Assembly: GCA_966185765.1 (NCBI GenBank)
Contig: CBIFVZ010000060.1
Span: 1-25,346 of the forward strand
Direction of reading: 5' to 3'
Length of the DNA: 25,346 nucleotides
Source: CBIFVZ01 sp966185765
Lineage (GTDB): Bacteria; Pseudomonadota; Gammaproteobacteria; Enterobacterales; Enterobacteriaceae
A program made the translations under genes and the position numbers. Positions 1-8,523 of this stretch are shown here, one piece after another (the first letter of the stretch is position 1; the number at the start of each line of letters is the position of its first letter). The notes under the pieces were generated by a model. It was given only the letters and a program-made list of their open reading frames with translations. It had not been told where the DNA came from and searched no databases.

Positions 1-13
1 AAACCTTACGCAG

Positions 14-19
14 CGTCAA
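14..19 (-). promoter_or_regulatory. Probable -35 element of a leftward promoter (gapA)
   Basis: On the minus strand this reads TTGACG, a 5/6 match to the sigma-70 -35 hexamer. At normal spacing the -10 would fall just outside the left edge, so the promoter cannot be completed from this window. Assignment to gapA rests on synteny and on a remembered similarity to the E. coli gapA P1 region. Confidence 0.45.
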
Positions 20-156
20 GCGGAATCGTGTCAATCATTGCGACAAATCAATCCGCTGGGTCAGCATTTTGCGTCCGATTTGCCTCCACTTTTCCTGTCA
101 GCTGCAACCCACATGGGGGTAGAGATGAAGATTTTAAAGGGCAGGGAAGACAATTT

Positions 157-172
157 TGTGATTCTTGTCACA
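157..172. promoter_or_regulatory. CRP (cAMP receptor protein) operator
   Basis: The sequence is TGTGA-N6-TCACA with both half-sites perfect and A/T-rich flanks, which is the classic CRP consensus. It lies between the putative leftward gapA promoter and msrB, so it could act on either. E. coli gapA is known to respond to catabolite control, which makes gapA the more likely target. Confidence 0.8.
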
Positions 173-294
173 AATGCTACCCTGGTTACTCCTGTTGGAG
201 CAGTTTAGAACAAAACCTGACACCCCGCTGTTAATGTTTTGTTAGAATCTGAACTATCTTGTGAGCAAAAAGGCACACGCTAAGAAGGTGTATG

Positions 295-708
295 ATGTCT
301 GATAAAAAATCCCCTGAAGAGTTGAAAAATAGCCTGTCGGAAATGCAGTTCTGGGTAACCCAGCAACGTGGGACTGAACCCCCGTTTACCGGTAAGTTGC
401 TGCATAACAAAGATGAAGGTATTTATCATTGTCTGGTGTGCAATGCGCCGCTGTTTACCTCACACAGTAAATATGACTCAGGCTGCGGCTGGCCAAGCTT
501 TTACGAACCGGTCAGCGATGACGCTATTCGCTATATTGAAGATAACTCTCACGGCATGCAGCGTATTGAAATTCGCTGTGGCAACTGTGATGCCCATCTG
601 GGGCATGTATTCCCGGACGGCCCGCAGCCAACGGGTGAGCGTTATTGCGTTAACTCCGCGTCCCTGAGCTTCTCAGGCGATGACGGCAGTGATCAGGTAA
701 AAGGCTGA
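295..708 (+). CDS. msrB: Peptide-methionine (R)-S-oxide reductase MsrB
   Basis: MsrB reduces the R epimer of methionine sulfoxide in oxidised proteins, a cytoplasmic repair step that uses thioredoxin. Numbering from the ATG at 292, two CxxC pairs (Cys47/Cys50 and Cys96/Cys99) form the structural zinc site. The GCGWPSF block starts near residue 64, and the catalytic cysteine is Cys119 in RYCVNSASL. Two ATG codons are adjacent (292 and 295). The AAGG at 285-288 is only 3 bases from the first but 6 from the second, and the second gives the 137-residue length and N terminus of E. coli MsrB, so I chose 295. yeaC follows 41 bases downstream on the same strand, probably co-transcribed. Confidence 0.96.
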   Translation: MSDKKSPEELKNSLSEMQFWVTQQRGTEPPFTGKLLHNKDEGIYHCLVCNAPLFTSHSKYDSGCGWPSFYEPVSDDAIRYIEDNSHGMQRIEIRCGNCDAHLGHVFPDGPQPTGERYCVNSASLSFSGDDGSDQVKG

Positions 709-749
709 AGAAACGATTCAGCTTGTTATTCCATTCAGGAAACCTACGC

Positions 750-1028
750 GTGAATATTGATGAACTGATTGGCTCAATGACGCCGGAAGTCTATGAGCGT
801 CTGGCAACGGCAGTGGCGCTTGGTAAATGGCCCGATGGTGTTGCACTGACGCCAGAGCAAAAAGAAAACTCGCTGCAGTTAGTCATGATGTGGCAGGCGC
901 GCCATAACAGCACGCCCCAGCATATGACGGTCGGTACCGACGGACAGATTGTCATGAAGAGCAAGCAGCAGCTTAAAGAAGAGTTTGGTATTGTGCCGCC
1001 CGCGATTGCGACGCTCAAACCAGAGTAA
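750..1028 (+). CDS. yeaC: YeaC family protein (DUF1315), function unknown
   Basis: This encodes a small soluble protein of 92 residues, close to E. coli YeaC along its whole length. The opening residues NIDELIGSMTPEVYERL and the segment MKSKQQLKEEFGI are recognisable. I see no signal peptide, membrane segment or catalytic motif, and no biochemical role is established. The start is the GTG at 750: it lies 9 bases after an AGGA (737-740) and matches the N terminus of the E. coli protein. An upstream in-frame TTG at 723 would add nine residues with no counterpart in E. coli. It sits behind msrB as in E. coli and is followed by a strong terminator. Confidence 0.9.
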   Translation: MNIDELIGSMTPEVYERLATAVALGKWPDGVALTPEQKENSLQLVMMWQARHNSTPQHMTVGTDGQIVMKSKQQLKEEFGIVPPAIATLKPE

Positions 1029-1055
1029 GATGCGCAGTGAAGCACATCGGCAATA

Positions 1056-1086
1056 ACAGGCCGCGTAAATCCGCGGCCTGTTTTTA
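1056..1086. terminator. Intrinsic terminator after yeaC
   Basis: A perfect 10-bp stem (1056-1065 with 1072-1081, ACAGGCCGCG / CGCGGCCTGT) with a 6-base loop is followed by a run of T on the plus strand. It ends yeaC transcription. The T run overlaps the stop codon of convergent pncA (1084-1086). Confidence 0.88.
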
Positions 1087-1725
1087 ATTGTGCGTTTCAA
1101 TCCAGTCGTCGAGCGTATACAGGGTGGCGCCCGCAGCCGCCATTTCCATAAACGCCTGGGCGCTGTCGTCGGCGTTAAGGTTTACACCACGACAGCCGTC
1201 GGTTATCACATTCACCGCGTAGCCCAACCCTAGCGCATCCAGCACGGTGAATTTCACGCAGTAATCCGTAGCAAGCCCCATCACAATAAGCTCGCGGATG
1301 TCGTGGTGCTGTAACCAGCCGTTGAGTGCGGTTTCCTGGCGCTGGCCGTTATCGAAAAAGGCGCTGTAACTGTCAATATTCGGGTTTTCGCCTTTGTGGA
1401 ACACTGCATCTATGGCGGACTGCCTGAGTAGCGGATGCAGCGCTGCACCGTCAGTGCCCTGCACGCAGTGATCGGGCCACCAGGTCTGCGGTAACCCATC
1501 AAGCTCGCCCTGAGTATAGGGTTCGGCCTGTTGCTGGCTGGCAAAGCTGCCGTGGTTATGCGGATGCCAGTCCTGACTTGCCAGTATCGCGTCACCACGA
1601 GTTTTACACCAGCCAATCAGCGTATTGGCAATGTCTATAGTGCTGTCGCCATCGGCGACCGCCAGTGCGCCACCCGCGCAGAAATCATTCTGTAAATCCA
1701 CCAGCAGCAGGGCACGTCGCATCAT
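1084..1725 (-). CDS. pncA: Nicotinamidase PncA
   Basis: PncA deamidates nicotinamide to nicotinate and ammonia, feeding the NAD salvage (Preiss-Handler) pathway in the cytoplasm. It belongs to the cysteine-hydrolase (isochorismatase-like) fold. From the chosen start the catalytic triad reads Asp10 (LLVDLQNDF), Lys111 (FHKGEN) and Cys156 (GLATDYCVKF). The metal ligands are Asp52 and His54 (SQDWHP) with His86 (WPDHCVQ). The ATG at 1725 is preceded by AAGGAG with 6-base spacing and gives 213 residues, the E. coli length. The longer reading frame from 1743 would overlap the end of ansA. The gap to the ansA stop is 10 bases, so ansA-pncA is an operon as in E. coli. Confidence 0.96.
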   Translation of the reverse strand: MMRRALLLVDLQNDFCAGGALAVADGDSTIDIANTLIGWCKTRGDAILASQDWHPHNHGSFASQQQAEPYTQGELDGLPQTWWPDHCVQGTDGAALHPLLRQSAIDAVFHKGENPNIDSYSAFFDNGQRQETALNGWLQHHDIRELIVMGLATDYCVKFTVLDALGLGYAVNVITDGCRGVNLNADDSAQAFMEMAAAGATLYTLDDWIETHN

Positions 1726-1735
1726 GGTTTGCTCC

Positions 1736-2752
1736 TTATTCATCCAGGGTCAGTTCGCCGCGTAGGTTTTGCGCCATTGCCTGGCGAATACCGTCCGCAT
1801 CCAGCCCTTTACTCAAAAGCCAGTGTAGCTTGGTGAGTGTCGCTTCGACTGTCATGTCTGCACCGCCGACTACGCCTGCGTGCGCCAGCGCGTTGCCGGT
1901 GGCGTAACCGCCCATATTCACCTTGCCGGACATGCATTGCGTGAGGTTAACCACCACAATGCCGCGTGCGCTGGCCTCTTTAAGCTCATTGAGAAACTCG
2001 CTGTTTTGCGGCGCATTACCTACGCCGTAGGAGCGCAAAATCAGAGCCTTCACCGGCTGGCGCAGGAAGTTACGCACGACATCGGCGGAAATACCCGGAT
2101 AAATCGTCACTACACCAATCGGCTGCGGGGTGATGTTATGCACGATAAGCTTGCCCTGGCCATTAGGTGCTGGCGGCGTATTGAGTCGGCGAATATGAAT
2201 GCCGGCTTCAAGCAGCGGGGCAAGATTGGGCGAGGCGAAGGCATCAAAACCATCAGCGTGCGCTTTAGTGGTGCGGTTACCCCGATAGAGACGGTTATTA
2301 AAAAACAGCGACACTTCATTAATGGGGTAATTTGCCGCCACAAACAGCGCATTGAGCAGGTTGGTTTGTCCGTCAGAGCGCAGTTCTGCCAGCGGGATCT
2401 GTGAGCCGGTAACAATCACAGGCTTAGCAAGGTTCTCCAGCATGAAGGAAAGGGCTGAAGCGGTAAACGCCATCGTGTCGGTGCCGTGCAGAATGACAAA
2501 GCCGTCGTAGTCGTCGTAATGAGCGCGAATATCATCCGCAATATGCTGCCAGTCGTCCGGTGTCATGTCGGAGGAGTCCATCAGCGGCTGATATTCATGA
2601 ATAGTGAAGTCAGGCATCTCCGGGCGGTGGAATTCAGGCATTAACGCCAGCTGGCGCTGCAGATGACCGGACACCGGAATGTACCCCTGCTCAGAGCGCT
2701 GCATACCGATGGTTCCGCCGGTATAGGCGACATAAATGGATTTTTTTTTCAT
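1736..2752 (-). CDS. ansA: Cytoplasmic L-asparaginase I AnsA
   Basis: AnsA hydrolyses asparagine to aspartate and ammonia in the cytoplasm. It is the constitutive low-affinity type I enzyme, with no signal peptide. The N-terminal YTGGTIGM motif carries the first catalytic threonine, and HGTDTM near residue 90 carries the second threonine-aspartate pair. The N-terminal asparaginase domain is followed by a small C-terminal domain. The frame extends far upstream to 3022, but only the ATG at 2752 gives the 338-residue E. coli length. The extension would overlap sppA and is not protein-like. The second to fourth codons form a nine-adenine run (2741-2749). pncA follows in the same operon. Confidence 0.96.
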   Translation of the reverse strand: MKKKSIYVAYTGGTIGMQRSEQGYIPVSGHLQRQLALMPEFHRPEMPDFTIHEYQPLMDSSDMTPDDWQHIADDIRAHYDDYDGFVILHGTDTMAFTASALSFMLENLAKPVIVTGSQIPLAELRSDGQTNLLNALFVAANYPINEVSLFFNNRLYRGNRTTKAHADGFDAFASPNLAPLLEAGIHIRRLNTPPAPNGQGKLIVHNITPQPIGVVTIYPGISADVVRNFLRQPVKALILRSYGVGNAPQNSEFLNELKEASARGIVVVNLTQCMSGKVNMGGYATGNALAHAGVVGGADMTVEATLTKLHWLLSKGLDADGIRQAMAQNLRGELTLDE

Positions 2753-2802
2753 GAAAAACTCTGCGCGCAAAGAAACAGGCGCTGAGTATAGTGGTACAGC
2801 AG

Positions 2803-2829
2803 GAAAAAAACAGCCCGCTCGAGCGGGCC
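2803..2829 (-). terminator. Intrinsic terminator after sppA
   Basis: A perfect 16-bp palindrome GCCCGCTCGAGCGGGC (2813-2828) is followed on the minus strand by TG and seven T residues. It separates sppA from ansA, so ansA probably has its own promoter in the short gap. Confidence 0.85.
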
Positions 2830-2840
2830 GTTTCAGGCGG

Positions 2841-4697
2841 TTAGCGCACGTCGGCGCAGCGCAGACAAATCGCGTAGCGATTACGCGGATCGTTAAGCGT
2901 GGAAAGTTTGTCGCCTTCAGCTTTGAGTGCAGCGGCGGTCTGGGCCAGCGGCGCGGGCAGCCAGGCCTGCAATGCCTGGGGCAGCATGGCGCGTACTGAG
3001 CCGCTGAGGCTACTGAACACAATATCCATGAAACTCGTTTCGTCCTGATAGTAGCTCAGGTGCCAGCTTTTCATCTTCGCAAGCTCGGCGGCTTTCTTCA
3101 CAGCATCATCAAAATCACCGAGGCTGTCTACCAGCCCTATATCTTTGGCATCAAGACCGGTCCAGACGCGGCCTTTAGCAATCAGGTTAACCTGCTCCGC
3201 TGTCTTTTTACGTGAATCAGCAACCAGCTTAACAAAGCGCAAATAGCCGTTTTCAATACTAAGTTGCATCAGTTGCTGTACTTCGTCTGGCAATGCTTTC
3301 GTCACCGCCACGTCCGCCAGCGGTGAGGTGGCAACACCGTCGGTATGGACGCCGATGCTGTCCAGACTGTTCTCAACCGTATTAATAATGCCGAAGATAC
3401 CAATAGAGCCAGTAAGCGTCGTCGGGCTGGCTACGATGTAGTCCGCAGGGGTGGAAATCCAGTAGCCGCCGGAGGCCGCCATACCCCCCATCGACACCAC
3501 AACCGGTTTACCTGCCGCTTTGGCCGCCGCCAGTTCTTCACGGATGGTTTCTGAGGCGCTGACGCTGCCGCCGGGGCTGTTGACGCGCAGCACAATGGCT
3601 TTCACCTTCGCATCAAGACGCGCATCGCGAATCTGTGAGGCGGTAGTGTCGCCACCCACGTTGCCCGGTGTTTCTTCGCCATCCATGATGGCGCCGTTGG
3701 CGTAAATGACTGCAATAGCTCCACCGGTTTGCGGTGCGCTTTTCACCTGGTAATCGTAATAACTGATGGCGCGATAATCTTTATCCTTCGCACTCCAGCC
3801 GAACTGTTTAACCAGCGCTTTGCTGAATTGCGCTGCCGTGCCGAGCTTATCGACAAGTTTATTGTCGAGCGCATATTTCGCGGTATCACCGCCGTTGCGT
3901 TTCAGGGCATCAATCATCGGTTGCGCACCGGGGAACACCTGCTGGGCCGTAATGCGGCGATTAGCGGCAATAGTGTCGAGATAGCCGCTCCACAACTGGC
4001 CAATCCAGCGGCTGTCGGCCTCACGCGCGGCGTCAGACATATTGTCACGCAGATAAGGTTCAACCGCAGACTTGTAGGTGCCTACGCGAAAGATGTGCGT
4101 GGTGACCTTCAGCTTGTCGAGCAGCGACTTGTAGTACAGACCGTTAGTGGCAAAACCATGCAAATCCACCGCGCCCTGCGGTGCCATCCAGACCGTATTG
4201 GCGAAGCTTGCCAGATAATACTGACTCTGGCTGTAGTTATCGCCGTAAGCATAGACGTGTTTACCGCTGTCGCGAAACGCCTGCAGCGCTTTACCGATGT
4301 AGCGCAGCGACGGCTGATCGCCACCGGCAAAATTACGCAGATCCAGCACGATGCCGGTGATGTTTTTATCCCCTTGCGCCTGGCGAATGGAATCCACAAT
4401 ATCGAACAGCGAGTTTTCCTGCAGGCGATCAGAGCTTGCACCAAACAGCTGGCGGCCAATAATGCCCAGTTTATTGCTGACGGAGGGCTTATCAACTACC
4501 ACACCGGTGATATCCAGCAGCAGGGCACCCTGGCTTACCGGCTGTGAGGAACCGCTGCTACTAAATTGCGCCCAGATACCCAGGCCAATCAGCACCAGGA
4601 ATATAAAAAACAGATTTAACACCAGGTTTCTGACGAAATTGAGCAGTCGCCAGCTCCACCTGAAAATGCTGGCTATACCTCGCCATAGTGTGCGCAT
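2841..4697 (-). CDS. sppA: Signal peptide peptidase SppA (protease IV)
   Basis: SppA is an inner-membrane serine protease that degrades signal peptides left after secretion, with its active site facing the periplasm. The 618 residues equal the E. coli length. One N-terminal membrane segment spans roughly residues 24-43. Two tandem S49 peptidase domains follow. The catalytic dyad residues are at the E. coli positions: Lys209 (VGTYKSAVEP) in the first half and Ser409 (GGMAASGGYW) in the second. GGAGA lies just upstream of the ATG. It is divergent from ydjA across 157 bases and has its own terminator. Confidence 0.97.
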   Translation of the reverse strand: MRTLWRGIASIFRWSWRLLNFVRNLVLNLFFIFLVLIGLGIWAQFSSSGSSQPVSQGALLLDITGVVVDKPSVSNKLGIIGRQLFGASSDRLQENSLFDIVDSIRQAQGDKNITGIVLDLRNFAGGDQPSLRYIGKALQAFRDSGKHVYAYGDNYSQSQYYLASFANTVWMAPQGAVDLHGFATNGLYYKSLLDKLKVTTHIFRVGTYKSAVEPYLRDNMSDAAREADSRWIGQLWSGYLDTIAANRRITAQQVFPGAQPMIDALKRNGGDTAKYALDNKLVDKLGTAAQFSKALVKQFGWSAKDKDYRAISYYDYQVKSAPQTGGAIAVIYANGAIMDGEETPGNVGGDTTASQIRDARLDAKVKAIVLRVNSPGGSVSASETIREELAAAKAAGKPVVVSMGGMAASGGYWISTPADYIVASPTTLTGSIGIFGIINTVENSLDSIGVHTDGVATSPLADVAVTKALPDEVQQLMQLSIENGYLRFVKLVADSRKKTAEQVNLIAKGRVWTGLDAKDIGLVDSLGDFDDAVKKAAELAKMKSWHLSYYQDETSFMDIVFSSLSGSVRAMLPQALQAWLPAPLAQTAAALKAEGDKLSTLNDPRNRYAICLRCADVR

Positions 4698-4854
4698 GTC
4701 TTCTCCATTACAGGATGAATGGCCAAATCGCGGCCAGAATGGTGGTTATCCTAAATATCCATCGGCCAAAAGTCAGCAGGAATTGCCGCACCCGCTGTAA
4801 CAATTGTTGCCGCTGTGTTAGTTTCGAGACCACATTTTCGACTGGAGTCTGTCA

Positions 4855-5406
4855 ATGGATGCATTAGAACTGCTCATTAACCGACGCAGCGCGTCACGTC
4901 TGGCGGAGCCTGCGCCAGACGGTGAGGTACTGGAAAACATTCTGCGTGCGGGCATGCGCGCGCCGGATCATGGCACCTTGCAACCCTGGCGCTTTTTCCT
5001 GATTGAGGGGGAAGGGCGAGAGCGTTTTAGCCAGTTGCTGGACGCTGCCGCGCTGGAAAGCGGGCTGGATGATAAGGCGCGTGAAAAAGCACGCACGTCG
5101 CCGTTTCGCGCACCGCTGATTATAACTGTGGTAGCGCACTGTACTGAGCACCCGAAAGTACCGCACTGGGAGCAGGTGGTTTCTGCGGGCTGTGCGGTAG
5201 TACAGATGCAGATGGCTGCCGTTGCACAAGGCTACAATGGTATCTGGCGCAGCGGTCCCTGGACTGACCATCCCAGAGTGCGTGCGGCATTTGAATGCCG
5301 TGAGCAGGACCAGATAGTGGGCTTCCTTTATCTGGGAACACCACAACTTAAAGCCTCGACCACTATCAGCGTGCCGGATACTGCGCCGTTCGTGCGCCGA
5401 TTCTGA
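4855..5406 (+). CDS. ydjA: Nitroreductase family protein YdjA
   Basis: YdjA is a small FMN-dependent oxidoreductase of the nitroreductase superfamily. Its physiological substrate is not settled. The 183 residues equal the E. coli protein. The FMN-contact region is visible at the N terminus (NRRSASRL, residues 9-16), and PDHGTLQPWRF (37-47) is typical of the YdjA subgroup. A C-terminal block GFLYLGTP packs near the flavin in this family. TGGAGT lies 8 bases before the ATG. It is divergent from sppA and heads the ydjA-selD-topB series, although 119 bases separate it from selD. Confidence 0.94.
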   Translation: MDALELLINRRSASRLAEPAPDGEVLENILRAGMRAPDHGTLQPWRFFLIEGEGRERFSQLLDAAALESGLDDKAREKARTSPFRAPLIITVVAHCTEHPKVPHWEQVVSAGCAVVQMQMAAVAQGYNGIWRSGPWTDHPRVRAAFECREQDQIVGFLYLGTPQLKASTTISVPDTAPFVRRF

Positions 5407-5525
5407 TTCTTGCTCGAAAAGCTGTCTGGATTGTGACCGGTTGCGGGGCAATTCAGACCGCCGCTCTTACCAGTCTGCGATTCTGGCGCTACCATATGTC
5501 ACATTGCCAATGACAGGAGAGGTCC

Positions 5526-6569
5526 ATGAGCGAGCAAGCTATTCGTTTGACGCAATACAGCCACGGTGCCGGCTGCGGATGCAAAATTTCCCCTAAAGTG
5601 CTTGAAACTATCCTGCACAGCGAACAGGCGAAGTTTACCGATCCGCAACTGCTGGTAGGCAATGAGACGCGCGATGATGCCGCCGTTTATGACCTCGGTA
5701 ATGGCACCTGCGTTATCAGCACCACCGATTTCTTTATGCCGATTGTCGACTCACCGTTCGATTTTGGCCGCATTGCCGCCACCAATGCCATCAGCGATAT
5801 CTACGCGATGGGCGGTAAACCCATCATGGCAATCGCCATTCTTGGCTGGCCGCTGGATAAACTTGCCCCGGAAATTGCCCGTGAGGTAACGGAAGGAGGG
5901 CGCCATGCCTGTCGTCAGGCCGGTATTGTGCTCGCAGGCGGTCACTCTATTGATGCGCCGGAGCCAATTTTTGGCCTTGCCGTCACCGGCATCGTGCCAA
6001 CTGAACGGGTCAAAAAGAACAGCACTGCCCAGGCTGGATGCAAACTTTACCTCACCAAACCGCTGGGTATTGGCGTGCTCACCACCGCTGAGAAAAAATC
6101 GCTGCTTAAGCCAGAGCACGCCGGGTTGGCAACGGAAGTTATGTGTCGTATGAACTCCGCAGGGGCGATTTTTGCCGAGCTGGAAGGCGTGAAAGCAATG
6201 ACCGATGTCACCGGTTTTGGCCTGATGGGCCACCTGAGCGAAATGTGCGAAGGGGCAGGCGTGCAGGCCGACGTCTGGTATGACAGCATACCGAAGCTGC
6301 CGGGCGTGGAAGACTACATTGCTCAGGGTTGTGTGCCTGGCGGTACCGGACGCAATTTTGCCAGCTACGGCCATCTGCTTGGTGATATGCCACAGGCATG
6401 GCGCGATTTGGTGTGTGACCCGCAAACCTCCGGCGGCCTGCTGCTGGCGGTAACGCCAGAGGCAGAGCACGACGTACTGGCACAGGCGCAAACGCTGGGG
6501 CTGACGCTTACCGCTATTGGCGAACTCAACGCCGCCCAGGCGGGCCGCCCAATGATTGAGATTCGCTGA
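5526..6569 (+). CDS. selD: Selenide, water dikinase SelD (selenophosphate synthetase)
   Basis: SelD makes selenophosphate from selenide and ATP, the selenium donor for selenocysteine and selenouridine tRNA. The 347 residues equal the E. coli length. The N-terminal catalytic motif is intact, with Cys17 and Lys20 in HGAGCGCK. This version uses cysteine, not selenocysteine, at residue 17. The glycine-rich ATP/Mg region (NETRDDAAVYDL near 46-57, TTDFFMPIVD near 66-75) and the C-terminal CDPQTSGGLL block are conserved. AGGAGAGG precedes the ATG. The stop is 4 bases before topB, so the pair is probably translationally coupled. Its presence implies selenoprotein synthesis in this host. Confidence 0.97.
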   Translation: MSEQAIRLTQYSHGAGCGCKISPKVLETILHSEQAKFTDPQLLVGNETRDDAAVYDLGNGTCVISTTDFFMPIVDSPFDFGRIAATNAISDIYAMGGKPIMAIAILGWPLDKLAPEIAREVTEGGRHACRQAGIVLAGGHSIDAPEPIFGLAVTGIVPTERVKKNSTAQAGCKLYLTKPLGIGVLTTAEKKSLLKPEHAGLATEVMCRMNSAGAIFAELEGVKAMTDVTGFGLMGHLSEMCEGAGVQADVWYDSIPKLPGVEDYIAQGCVPGGTGRNFASYGHLLGDMPQAWRDLVCDPQTSGGLLLAVTPEAEHDVLAQAQTLGLTLTAIGELNAAQAGRPMIEIR

Positions 6570-6573
6570 AAAC

Positions 6574-8520
6574 ATGCGGCTGTTTATTGCAGAAAAACCG
6601 AGTCTCGGGCGTGCTATTGCTGACGTGTTACCCAAACCGCACCGTCGCGGTGACGGTTTTATTGAGTGTGGCAACGGCCAGGTCGTGACCTGGTGCGTGG
6701 GCCACCTGCTGGAGCAGGCGCAGCCGGATGTCTACGACAGCCGTTACGCGCGCTGGAGCCTCGCCGATTTACCCATCGTGCCGGAAAAATGGCGGCTACA
6801 GCCGCGCCCTTCGGTGGCAAAGCAGCTTAACGTCATCAAAAAACTGCTGACTGAGGCAAGCGAAGTGGTACACGCCGGGGACCCGGACCGTGAAGGACAA
6901 CTGCTGGTGGATGAAGTGCTGGATTATCTGGCGCTGGCACCGGAAAAACGCCAGCAGGTGCAGCGCTGCCTGATTAACGATCTCAACCCACAGGCGGTAG
7001 AGCGGGCCATTTCACGGCTGCGTGCCAACAGCGAATTTGTGCCGCTGTGCGTCTCAGCGCTGGCCCGCGCTCGTGCCGACTGGCTCTACGGCATCAACAT
7101 GACCCGCGCCTGGACGTTACTGGGGCGCAACGCGGGTTACCAGGGCGTGCTTTCCGTAGGCCGTGTACAAACGCCGGTACTGGGGCTGGTGGTGCGCCGG
7201 GATGAAGAAATCGAAAACTTTATCCCGAAAGACTTCTTTGAAGTGAAAGCGCATATTGTGACGCCGGCCGATGAGCGCTTCGTTGCGACCTGGCAGCCGA
7301 GCGAGTCCTGCGAGCCATATCAGGATGAAGAAGGGCGCTTGCTGCACCGTCCACTTGCCGAGCACGTGGTCAAACGCATTACCGGCCAGCCCGCACTGGT
7401 GAGCGATTATGCCGACAAGCGCGAGTCAGAAGCGGCACCGCTGCCGTTTTCACTGTCCAGTTTGCAGATTGAAGCGGCAAAGCGCTTTGGTCTGAGCGCA
7501 CAAACGGTGCTTGATACCTGCCAGAAACTCTACGAAACCCACAAACTGATTACCTACCCGCGCTCTGACTCTCGTTATCTGCCCGAAGAGCATTTTGCCG
7601 GACGTCATGCGGTGATGAATGCCATTGGCGTACATGCACCGGCGCTACTGCCGCAGCCGGTGGTGGAGCCAGACAGGCGTAACCGCTGCTGGGATGATAA
7701 AAAGGTTGATGCCCACCATGCCATTATTCCGACCGCGCGTAGTACCCAGGTGAAGCTGACTGAAAACGAGCGCAATATCTATGAGCTGATTGGTCGCCAG
7801 TATTTGATGCAGTTTTGCCCGGATGCGGTCTATCGCAAATGCACCATCAACCTCGATATCGCAGGTGGTAAGTTTATTGCGAAAGCGCGTTTTCTGGCCG
7901 AAGCGGGCTGGCGTACGTTATTAGGCGCTAAAGAGCGTGATGAAGATAACGACGGTACACCACTGCCGGTGGTGGCAAAAGGTGATGAGCTGCTGTGTGA
8001 AAAAGGGGAAGTGGTGGAGCGCCAGACTCAGCCGCCGCGCCACTTTACCGACGCCACGTTACTGTCGGCCATGACGGGCATCGCGCGTTTTGTGCAGGAT
8101 AAAGATCTCAAGAAAGTGCTGCGTGCCACCGACGGGCTTGGAACCGAGGCGACGCGAGCCGGGATTATTGAGCTGTTATTTAAACGCACCTTTCTGGTCA
8201 AAAAAGGGCGTTACATCCACTCTACCGAGGCGGGACGTGCGCTGATTCACGCACTGCCGGAGATGGCGGGCAGACCGGATATGACTGCCCACTGGGAATC
8301 GGTACTTACGCAAATCAGCGAGAAACAGTGTCGCTATCAGGACTTTATGCAGCCGCTGGTGCACACGTTGCATGATTTGATTTCCCAGGCCCGCAGCGCT
8401 CCGGTACGTCAGTTCAGAGGGATTATTGCCCAACAGCCTGCGCAGGCGAAACGCGGTGGTGGGAAGGGAAAAGGGCGCGGGCCTCGCCGCAGCGGCACAG
8501 AGCCAGCGCCCACCGTCTAA
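6574..8520 (+). CDS. topB: DNA topoisomerase III TopB
   Basis: TopB is a type IA topoisomerase that decatenates DNA and resolves recombination and replication intermediates. The N-terminal TOPRIM domain shows Glu7 in FIAEKPSLG and the acidic Asp103-x-Asp105-x-Glu107 of DPDREGQ. The active-site tyrosine is Tyr328 (ITYPRSDSR), the E. coli position. At 648 residues it is slightly shorter than E. coli TopB (653), because the basic C-terminal tail after about residue 620 differs and is rich in Gly, Lys and Arg. The ATG at 6574 lies 4 bases after the selD stop with no strong ribosome site, suggesting coupling. It runs convergently into gdhA. Confidence 0.97.
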   Translation: MRLFIAEKPSLGRAIADVLPKPHRRGDGFIECGNGQVVTWCVGHLLEQAQPDVYDSRYARWSLADLPIVPEKWRLQPRPSVAKQLNVIKKLLTEASEVVHAGDPDREGQLLVDEVLDYLALAPEKRQQVQRCLINDLNPQAVERAISRLRANSEFVPLCVSALARARADWLYGINMTRAWTLLGRNAGYQGVLSVGRVQTPVLGLVVRRDEEIENFIPKDFFEVKAHIVTPADERFVATWQPSESCEPYQDEEGRLLHRPLAEHVVKRITGQPALVSDYADKRESEAAPLPFSLSSLQIEAAKRFGLSAQTVLDTCQKLYETHKLITYPRSDSRYLPEEHFAGRHAVMNAIGVHAPALLPQPVVEPDRRNRCWDDKKVDAHHAIIPTARSTQVKLTENERNIYELIGRQYLMQFCPDAVYRKCTINLDIAGGKFIAKARFLAEAGWRTLLGAKERDEDNDGTPLPVVAKGDELLCEKGEVVERQTQPPRHFTDATLLSAMTGIARFVQDKDLKKVLRATDGLGTEATRAGIIELLFKRTFLVKKGRYIHSTEAGRALIHALPEMAGRPDMTAHWESVLTQISEKQCRYQDFMQPLVHTLHDLISQARSAPVRQFRGIIAQQPAQAKRGGGKGKGRGPRRSGTEPAPTV

Positions 8521-8523
8521 CCG

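Larger units (their letters stand above)
1..294. other. Intergenic region left of msrB, probable divergent gapA/msrB control region
   Basis: I see no credible gene here. The one open frame (28-234, plus strand) is cysteine-rich, resembles no family I know, and ends well before msrB. Read leftward, the first 30 bases resemble my memory of the E. coli gapA promoter, and gapA is the divergent neighbour of msrB in E. coli. The region holds a CRP operator at 157-172 and a consensus -35 hexamer pointing left at 14-19. That gapA lies just outside the window is inference from gene order. Confidence 0.6.

Noticed and set aside
28..234. A 68-codon frame ahead of msrB
   Set aside because: It overlaps the CRP site and the probable gapA promoter, has no ribosome site, and its cysteine-rich translation fits no known family.
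2753..3022. N-terminal extension of AnsA by 90 residues
   Set aside because: The extension overlaps sppA and its terminator, is not protein-like, and the ATG at 2752 gives exactly the family length.
3729..4547. A 272-codon open frame antisense to sppA
   Set aside because: It mirrors sppA, which is full length with both catalytic residues. The antisense translation shows no domain or start signal.
5751..6674. A 307-codon minus-strand frame across selD and the start of topB
   Set aside because: It is antisense to two certain genes and low-complexity in composition, with no ribosome site or recognisable motif.
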